Shown: positions 45,008 through 50,175 of the stretch, piece by piece | Position numbering within the stretch: position 1 is the stretch's first letter | Layout: each line of letters opens with the position of its first letter | NCBI GenBank assembly: GCA_947373605.1 | Contig: CANBYM010000007.1 | Coordinates: forward strand, 1 to 50,175 | Length of the DNA stretch: 50,175 bases | Origin: Comamonadaceae bacterium | Lineage (GTDB): Bacteria > Pseudomonadota > Gammaproteobacteria > Burkholderiales > Burkholderiaceae_C | Direction of reading: 5' to 3' | Notes under the pieces: model-generated | Database searches by the model: none | The model's input: only the letters and a program-made list of their open reading frames with translations | What the model was told of the DNA's origin: nothing | Program-made: the position numbers and the translations under genes

Positions 45008-45418
45008 ATGGGGTTGCTGGACCAAGTACTGGGCGCCGCTAGCGCCGTTTCTTCGCAATCGGCAGACGGGTCCAACCCGCTGGCGGGCATTCTCAATGTG
45101 CTCAATAGCCAGCAAGGCGGCTTGTCGGGTCTGGTGCAGACTTTTGAAGGCGGCGGACTCGGCGATGTGGTCAAGTCCTGGGTATCCACTGGAGACAACC
45201 TGCCCGTCTCTGCCGAGCAAATTCAAAGCATATTGGGCAACGAGCAATTGCGCCAGATAGCCGGCAGTTTGGGCATTGACCCCGACCAAGCCGCCTCGCA
45301 TCTGGCGCAGTACCTGCCGCTGTTGGTGGACCAACTCTCGCCCAGCGGCAGCCTGCCCAACACGAACGAACTGATGGCCGAAGGCATGAGCCTGCTCAAG
45401 GGCAGATTGTTCGGCTAA
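45008..45418 (+). CDS. YidB-like (DUF937) small protein
   Basis: 136 residues, behind AAAAGG. The start M-G-L-L-D-Q-V-L-G and the repeat-like G-G-L-S-G-L-V-Q-T-F-E-G-G-G-L-G-D-V-V-K-S-W are the marks of the YidB/DUF937 family. The middle has a helix-rich stretch (I-L-G-N-E-Q-L-R-Q-I-A), and the end is also typical. No signal peptide. Function in the family is unclear. It is not part of the MSHA system by sequence. Confidence 0.85.
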   Translation: MGLLDQVLGAASAVSSQSADGSNPLAGILNVLNSQQGGLSGLVQTFEGGGLGDVVKSWVSTGDNLPVSAEQIQSILGNEQLRQIAGSLGIDPDQAASHLAQYLPLLVDQLSPSGSLPNTNELMAEGMSLLKGRLFG

Positions 45419-45492
45419 TTGAACAATAGGCGCAGAAGGACTCTGTGACCGCATCGACTTTTGGGTACGCGCTCCAGTAGCATGCAGTGCTT

Positions 45493-46809
45493 ATGAGTAA
45501 AACGATCTCGTGGTTCCTGCGTTTTTCCTGGAGAGACGCACTCCTGTCTTCACTCCCCATGGTGTTGGTTATAGCATTTGCCGTGTGGGCGGCATTGCAT
45601 TTCATCGACCCTGCGCCGCCCCGGCAGGTCGTCATTACCACCGGCGCGGAAGACAGCGAGTATCTGGAATTTGCCAAGAGTTATGCCCACGAATTAGCGC
45701 AGGACGGTGTCACGCTGGAGGCCCAGTCCTCCGGCGGTGCGATGGACAACATCAAGCGCCTTCGTGACCCGCAAGACGATGCGCGCATTGCGTTTCTGCA
45801 GGATGGTTTGTCCAACACCGACGAGAGCACCTCTGCCGACTCGGATGTGGATCTGGTTTCGCTCGGGTCGGTGTCCTACGAGCCGATCTGGATTTTTTAT
45901 CGTGGCAAAGCTGTCAAAACGCGCTTGTCAGCCTTGAAGGGTTTGCGCATCGGCATCGGCGCGCAGGGCTCGGGCACACAGGTTTTTGCGCAGCGTCTGC
46001 TCAAAGCAAGCGGCGTTGACGCCAGCAATAGCAAGCTGTTGAACACCGCCAATGCTGAGGCGCAAAAGCTGTTGCATAGCGGCGCCGTGGACGCTGCCTT
46101 TTTCATTGGCGCGCCAGAATCCGCACTGGTACGCGCCATGATGGCCGACCCCGGTTTGCAGGCAATGGATATGGACCAAGCCGAGGCGCATAGCAGGCAA
46201 TTTCCCTATTTGCACCATCTGGTGTTGCCCCACGGCGCCTTGGACTTAAACACGAATCTACCCGCTAAAGACTTGAACCTGCTGGCCACCACAACGACCG
46301 TGGTGGTTACCCAAAGTCTGCACCCCGCATTGGTCGCGCTCTTGATGAAGGCCATGCAAAAAACCCACGCCCCTGCCGACTTGCTCAACGCGCCGCACGC
46401 GTTTCCGTCGGCCAAGGATGTGGACTTCGTGCTCAGCAAAGACGCCGAGCGTTTTTACAAATCCGGCCCGCCGTTTTTACAGCGCTACCTGCCTTTCTGG
46501 CTGGCTACGCTGGTGGACCGCGCAGCGCTGGCCATCATTCCTTTGCTGGCGATTCTGATTCCTGTGGTGCGCGCGGTGCCGGCGTTGTACGCTTGGCGCA
46601 TCCGCCGCCGTATTTACCGCTGGTACGGCGAGCTGAAATACTTGGAGATTCAGGTGCAGACCCTGTCACCCGAAGCGTCCCGGGAAGACATCCTCAAACA
46701 GCTCAGCGACATTGAGCATAAAGTCACGCATGCTGTCATTCCGCTGCCCTTTGCGGAACATGCCTATATGCTCAAAGAGCACATTGATCTGGTAAGGCGC
46801 AAGGTATAG
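45493..46809 (+). CDS. TAXI-family TRAP transporter solute receptor, membrane anchored
   Basis: 438 residues from ATG 45493. An N-terminal anchor helix (L-P-M-V-L-V-I-A-F-A-V-W-A-A-L) is followed by a TAXI-type binding domain with V-V-I-T-T-G-A-E-D-S-E-Y and G-L-R-I-G-I-G-A-Q-G-S-G-T. A second hydrophobic segment (A-L-A-I-I-P-L-L-A-I-L-I-P-V-V) near residue 345 leads into a charged, helical C-terminal tail. Ordinary TAXI receptors are soluble and about 320 residues long, so this double-anchored form is unusual. No TRAP permease genes adjoin it. Ligand unknown. It converges on the comM remnant. Confidence 0.82.
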   Translation: MSKTISWFLRFSWRDALLSSLPMVLVIAFAVWAALHFIDPAPPRQVVITTGAEDSEYLEFAKSYAHELAQDGVTLEAQSSGGAMDNIKRLRDPQDDARIAFLQDGLSNTDESTSADSDVDLVSLGSVSYEPIWIFYRGKAVKTRLSALKGLRIGIGAQGSGTQVFAQRLLKASGVDASNSKLLNTANAEAQKLLHSGAVDAAFFIGAPESALVRAMMADPGLQAMDMDQAEAHSRQFPYLHHLVLPHGALDLNTNLPAKDLNLLATTTTVVVTQSLHPALVALLMKAMQKTHAPADLLNAPHAFPSAKDVDFVLSKDAERFYKSGPPFLQRYLPFWLATLVDRAALAIIPLLAILIPVVRAVPALYAWRIRRRIYRWYGELKYLEIQVQTLSPEASREDILKQLSDIEHKVTHAVIPLPFAEHAYMLKEHIDLVRRKV

Positions 46810-46822
46810 CGCTGCAATACGT

Positions 46823-47453
46823 TCAGGGCGTTAAGCGCCGGTACTGCATAGCCTCGGCCACATGGGTAAGTTGTGTGTTTTCCGAATCGGCAAGGTCGGA
46901 AATGGTTCGGGCAATTTTGAGGGTGTGTTCCCCGCGCTGACCAGCCGAGCTTTGCTGCGGCAGTTTGCAAAAACTGCAGGGCCGCGTCATCAGAGCCTGC
47001 GTGCATGTCAATTTCGCGCCCCGCCAGAGCCTGATTGGGTTTGCCTTGACCTTGAATGGCCCGTTCGCGGGCTTGGGTGCAACGCGCACGGATGGATCGC
47101 GTGGACCCGCCGGGTGGTGCGTCTAGAGGCTCTGTTGTCGGTAGCGCGGGCACTTCGACGTGCAGGTCGATGCGGTCCATTAAAGGACCGCTGAGTTTGG
47201 ACTGGTAGCGGGTAATCTGGTCCGGTGTATAGCGGCAAGCGCGATGTGAAGTACCGAAGGAGCCGCACGGGCAGGGGTTTATGGCGCCGATAAGCTGATA
47301 GCGCGCTGGGAACTCAGAGTGATGCGCCGCACGCGGAATGGTGATCGTACCACTCTCCAGCGGTTCACGTAATGCTTCCAGAGCACTGCGCTTGAACTCA
47401 GGAAATTCGTCCAGAAAAAGGACGCCGTGGTGGGCCAGAGAAATTTCACCCAT
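46823..47453 (-). pseudogene. comM: comM (YifB, Mg-chelatase-like AAA) remnant, 5' truncated and frameshifted
   Basis: The remnant begins with the Walker B region G-E-I-S-L-A-H-H-G-V-L-F-L-D-E. It continues through A-I-N-P-C-P-C-G and S-G-P-L-M-D-R-I-D-L-H-V-E-V, all typical of ComM. Near 46925-46935 the frame shifts: the open frame runs on into unrelated residues, while the true end (L-K-I-A-R-T-I-S-D-L-A, then H-V-A-E-A-M-Q-Y-R-R-L) continues in another frame and stops at 46823. ComM is about 500 residues; roughly the first 290, including the Walker A motif, are missing. Upstream of about 47453 the DNA is unrelated. The product would not be functional in branch migration or transformation. 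Confidence 0.85.
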
Positions 47454-47807
47454 TGGGCATCAACTTAGTTAAGCGCAATGGAGAAAAATCAGGAAAACTT
47501 AAACAAATCAGGGACCTGGGCAAAAAAATCGAAGCTTAAGTTAAACGCAATAAGGCTATTTATAGCCATTTTCAAAGTAACTCAATTAGTCGCAACTATC
47601 TCTGCGAAAGTAACGCAGTTAACCGCAACGCAGGTTGCCGTTACAACTCCTGCCATTCTCGTAAAAGTCTGCATTCCTGCATGGAGGCGAATTGTCGGTA
47701 AAGTCCGCCGTCCAAAACCGCCTTCATTTGTGTCTGCGCATCTTTAGCGTCAGCAACGATAGTGCATCACAACACCTGTACCTGGCGTTTGGAGGCGTTG
47801 CCCTAAG
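47454..47807. other. Gene-free AT-rich stretch with degenerate repeats
   Basis: No supported gene. It follows the break in comM. Four degenerate copies of a motif close to GTAACGCAGTTAACCGCAAC occur at about 47462-47479, 47534-47551, 47577-47596 and 47610-47629, plus an inverted partial copy at about 47633-47644. An 89-codon plus-strand frame (47478-47747) contains two related 11-residue units (K-V-T-Q-L-V-A-T and K-V-T-Q-L-T-A-T), but has no convincing ribosome site. An inverted repeat TACCTGGCGTT/AACGCCAGGTA begins near 47779. Confidence 0.55.
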
Positions 47808-47832
47808 TCAAATTCGCGTGCAGTTTGCCAAC
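47779..47832. repeat. Inverted repeat with 11-base arms around the stop of the small ORF
   Basis: TACCTGGCGTT (starting near 47779) and AACGCCAGGTA (ending near 47832) are perfect inverted copies about 32 bases apart. The stem can be extended by two pairs past one bulged T. The right arm lies in the last codons of the minus-strand ORF that ends at 47808, and the left arm lies beyond its stop. No T-tract follows. Confidence 0.6.
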
Positions 47833-48155
47833 GCCAGGTAGCCTTTAAATAGCATGGTAATTTCACTCATAACGCTACCAGCTTTTATTTGATCACAGCA
47901 GGACGAAATGGCGTGAAACAAATCCGAGCGCAAGTACCATAACGATTCTAGATCTGCGGCATAGTTGATTGACCTAGCAATCGCCGCGTGAGGTTTAAAA
48001 CAGTTTTTATCCAGCGCATTGAGCATCGCATTTCGAATATGCTCTATTTGGAGATTGTGATCATCATCTTCACCATACAAAAAGGCCTTGATCCTACGAC
48101 GAATAGATTTCATTGGAACTAATTTTTTACCGATTTGCCCCCTGAGCATTAGCAT
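47808..48155 (-). CDS. Unrecognised small soluble protein
   Basis: 115 residues from ATG 48155, or about 101 from ATG 48113. It is helical-looking, with a basic N-terminus (M-K-S-I-R-R-R-I-K-A-F-L-Y-G-E-D-D-D) and several cysteines. No signal or membrane segment. Codons are AT-richer than the neighbourhood, which suggests acquired DNA. No good ribosome binding site is seen. I do not recognise the family. It lies in the gene-poor island behind the broken comM. Confidence 0.5.
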   Translation of the reverse strand: MLMLRGQIGKKLVPMKSIRRRIKAFLYGEDDDHNLQIEHIRNAMLNALDKNCFKPHAAIARSINYAADLESLWYLRSDLFHAISSCCDQIKAGSVMSEITMLFKGYLALANCTRI

Positions 48156-49025
48156 TTTTAATATTTTTATTCACTGTAACTTATTTTTTGAAATTTTTGT
48201 GACTCATTGATATTGGTTCTCCCTCTTTGCCATCAGGAACGATCTCCCGCACTCTGAATACGACTTCCTTGAGGGCCCGTCGGCAAGATCCGTGTAAATG
48301 CCTGCCACTTCGCCAAGTGCACGAGGATCTTTGGCGGCTTGAACCCATCAATGACAAATGCCAGCTCGACCCAAACGATCACGCCGTAGCCGGTCTTGCT
48401 CGTGTCATCACCAAAGACGTGATCCATGCTGGCCTCGCTCACGTTGCCGGACTGAGGAAGTGCGGTTGCCTAATCAGGCCTGTACACCTTGGTCTGATTG
48501 AACAAAGTTGCCGGTCCCAAATCGTTACCCCCGCCCAAATGGTCTACGCGAACGTGGATCTGGAGAAATCGGACCCAATGAATTGTTGCGATTTGACGTG
48601 GAATTTTTACAGATCAAATGGCTGCCGCGCAGCGTTTGCGGTTCGCTCAAATTGAATCACCACTAACTGCACAACTGCACATCGCAGTTCGCTTTGCCCT
48701 GCTTCAGTCAGCAGAAGTTCACTCGCGTGTGAACGTGATCTAACTTAATCGCGCGTTCGAGTTTGTCTGTGTGCAGTGGATCAAACGGCTGATAAAAATG
48801 ATAAAAGTGCCAATTAGTTGGCAGTTGTCTTGACAGGGATCAGGTTTTAGCCGGCTGCTGAATTGTAAACAAATGCAAAATTTGCACGTCAGAGAGCTAT
48901 CACTTTTATTGCTTTTGGCCCAATTTTGGACCAATCCGCCCTAAAGCGGTGCATTTACCAGTTGATACCTCCCTAAGTGGATGCGCAATACGTGTGGTTT
49001 AAATTTTTGGGAGGGTAAGTTGGTC
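48156..49025. other. 870-base gene-poor region upstream of the multicopper oxidase
   Basis: No intact gene is supported. The minus strand at about 48204-48560 reads like decayed coding sequence, with protein-like stretches in two frames broken by a TAG and by frameshifts (for example V-W-V-E-L-A-F-V-I-D-G-F, then A-L-G-E-V-A-G-I-Y-T-D-L-A-D-G). A plus-strand frame (48227-48655) over the same DNA is probably its shadow. The part after 48700 is AT-rich and must hold the promoter of the oxidase gene. It contains TGCCAA-TTAG-TTGGCA, a 16-base inverted repeat (48808-48823), and a TTGACA near 48830 without a matching -10. Confidence 0.5.
48808..48823. promoter_or_regulatory. Inverted repeat TGCCAA-N4-TTGGCA upstream of the oxidase gene
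   Basis: Perfect 6-base arms with a 4-base centre, about 200 bases before the oxidase start in AT-rich DNA. It could be an operator. No regulator is identified. Confidence 0.4.
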
Positions 49026-50175
49026 ATGAATGCTCTAGGTACAAATGGTTACAGCGCGTCGCAAAAGCCGCGCGGGATTTTGAAGATCGGGCCGATCGCC
49101 GCTGCGTGCGCTACGCTCGTTGCGTCGTTGTTTATGGCGAACTCTGCCTATTCCAATGCCGGCTTTGGTACGAATACCAATATTGCGGGCCAGGATTTTG
49201 CGGTGCCCACCTTTTATGCCAATAGCCCGCAAGGCTGGCAATTCGGTCTGGGGCCAGACAATATGCCGATTACGGTGCCCAACAACCCGGCCACGGGAGC
49301 ACCGTTCACCATCGCCGAAGCACTGGTATTTAACCAAACAGCTCCTGCGGCCGATAAAATCCCCCTTGTCGACACGGGACGTGCGCTGCGCAAGTTTGTG
49401 GACCCGCTGCCGGGTCTGTACAACGGTCTGAGCGGATTTAGCACCCCGGGCGTGAATGGTGAATCGCGCATGGGCATTCCACTTGCCATTCGTGACCAGT
49501 GGGTCGATTCCGATCTGAAGCCTGTCAACGGCAACGCGGACGACTATTACGAAATCGCGGTGGTGGAATACACCCAGCGGTTGCACAGTGACCTTGCCAA
49601 GCCGACCCGTATGCGCGGATACGTGCAGATCGAGACCCCCAATATTGTGAGCAAGGGTTTGAAGGATGCGACAGGCGCATCAGGCAGCGAGCACATTGCA
49701 GCCACGTATTTGGACGGTACGCCGATATTGGACGCCAGTGGAAATCAGGTTTATTTCGTTCACACGCCCCATTACCTCGGACCCTCCATCGTCGCCACCA
49801 AGGGCAAGCCTGTGCGGGTGTTGTTCCGCAACTATCTGCCCTTTACCGATGCCAAAGGCGTAAACCACGGTAATTCTATGGGTGGCGAACTGCCAGTGCC
49901 GGTGGATGAGTACATTGCCGGTGGTGGCCCACTGGTCAATGCGGACGGTTCCCCCTACACAATGAACGGCAAGCCGGTGAAATTCGGCCAAAACCGCGCC
50001 TCTATACACTTCCACGGTGGTGATACACCCTGGATCAGTGATGGCACACCGCACCAATGGTTTGCTCCGGCCGGCGACGTCGCCTGGAGCCTGACGGATG
50101 CAACCCACCCGAATGGCCTGGGCCAGGGTGACTCGCACGTGAACGTGCCTGACATGCCGGACCCGGGTCCCGGCG
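49026..50175 (+). CDS. Large secreted multicopper oxidase, MofA-like (5' part, runs off the window)
   Basis: At least 383 residues from ATG 49026, about ten bases after GGGAGGG. An N-terminal segment, K-I-G-P-I-A-A-A-C-A-T-L-V-A-S-L-F-M-A-N, acts as signal peptide. The first copper motif is R-A-S-I-H-F-H-G-G-D-T-P-W-I-S-D-G-T-P, the H-x-H-G of cupredoxin domain 1. It appears near residue 330, far later than in ordinary laccases, so domain 1 is greatly expanded. This motif and layout recall MofA of Leptothrix, a putative Mn(II) oxidase, and related large oxidases. The remaining copper sites lie outside the window. Confidence 0.75.
   Translation, partial: MNALGTNGYSASQKPRGILKIGPIAAACATLVASLFMANSAYSNAGFGTNTNIAGQDFAVPTFYANSPQGWQFGLGPDNMPITVPNNPATGAPFTIAEALVFNQTAPAADKIPLVDTGRALRKFVDPLPGLYNGLSGFSTPGVNGESRMGIPLAIRDQWVDSDLKPVNGNADDYYEIAVVEYTQRLHSDLAKPTRMRGYVQIETPNIVSKGLKDATGASGSEHIAATYLDGTPILDASGNQVYFVHTPHYLGPSIVATKGKPVRVLFRNYLPFTDAKGVNHGNSMGGELPVPVDEYIAGGGPLVNADGSPYTMNGKPVKFGQNRASIHFHGGDTPWISDGTPHQWFAPAGDVAWSLTDATHPNGLGQGDSHVNVPDMPDPGPG

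Noticed and set aside
47478-47747. 89-codon plus-strand ORF in the island as a gene
   Set aside because: It lacks a ribosome site, and its internal repeats follow from the DNA repeats. Other frames over the same DNA show similar repetition, so coding is not supported.
47779-47832. Inverted repeat as an integron attC site
   Set aside because: The arms pair well and have a bulged base, but the outer boxes read GTT on the left and AAC on the right. This is opposite to the attC core (RYYYAAC ... GTTRRRY). No integrase gene is in the window.
48227-48655. 142-codon plus-strand ORF as a gene
   Set aside because: It starts with TTG and has no ribosome site. The composition is unusually rich in Cys and Arg. 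The opposite strand has better protein-like stretches, so it is probably a shadow of decayed coding DNA.
48740-48934. 64-codon minus-strand ORF
   Set aside because: Short, AT-rich, without a ribosome site or motif; it lies in the likely promoter region of the oxidase gene.

Overview
The window reads as chromosomal DNA of a betaproteobacterium of the order Burkholderiales, most likely a Comamonadaceae-type organism (Rhodoferax/Polaromonas/Leptothrix neighbourhood). This rests on gene content and protein style: an NhaR-type regulator, ArgP, a BauA/MmsA pair with a LysR regulator, a GTP-type PEP carboxykinase, a complete MSHA pilus locus, and a GC-rich palindromic repeat of a type I recall from comamonad genomes. 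No rRNA or tRNA gene and no CRISPR array was seen. Genes are dense, with many 1-4 base overlaps.

Left part (1-9.4 kb): the window opens on the 3' end of an IS200/IS605-type tnpB and its right end. Next come a PduO-type cobalamin adenosyltransferase overlapping an acetoacetyl-CoA synthetase that carries two extra internal segments. A leftward nhaR-thioesterase-hydrolase group follows, then a divergent Rrf2/IscR-like regulator without cluster cysteines. A leftward group then holds a metallophosphoesterase-like lipoprotein, a fatty-acid desaturase and a PhnD-like binding protein.

Middle (9.4-31.7 kb): a tiny secreted six-cysteine protein overlaps a CaiB/BaiF CoA-transferase and precedes an EamA exporter. 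Then come uup, a membrane diguanylate cyclase, and the beta-alanine module (bauA, terminator, mmsA, divergent LysR). dadA is divergent from an ArgP-like regulator across a dyad that fits the T-N11-A rule. They are followed by a TetR regulator, a LysR-phosphoesterase pair, pckG, a periplasmic glutathione peroxidase with a 46-residue membrane protein gene ahead of it, recQ, a stand-alone cyclic-nucleotide-binding protein and a membrane-anchored glycine-zipper protein.

MSHA locus (31.7-44.9 kb): fifteen consecutive rightward genes encode an MSHA-type type IV pilus. They are the ATPase MshE with a c-di-GMP-binding-type N-terminus, platform MshG, an MshF-like protein, pilin MshA, minor pilins, MshO, MshP, and then MshI, a PilN-like protein, MshJ, MshK, secretin MshL, AAA ATPase MshM and MshN. 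The order is a circular permutation of the Vibrio order, with the I-to-N block moved behind E-to-P. mshH and mshQ are absent.

Right end (44.9-50.2 kb): a YidB-like protein and a TAXI-type receptor are followed by a comM remnant that is truncated at its 5' side and frameshifted. Then comes about 1.5 kb of more AT-rich, gene-poor DNA with degenerate repeats, one unrecognised small ORF and possible gene debris. The window ends inside a large secreted multicopper oxidase that resembles MofA-type putative manganese oxidases.
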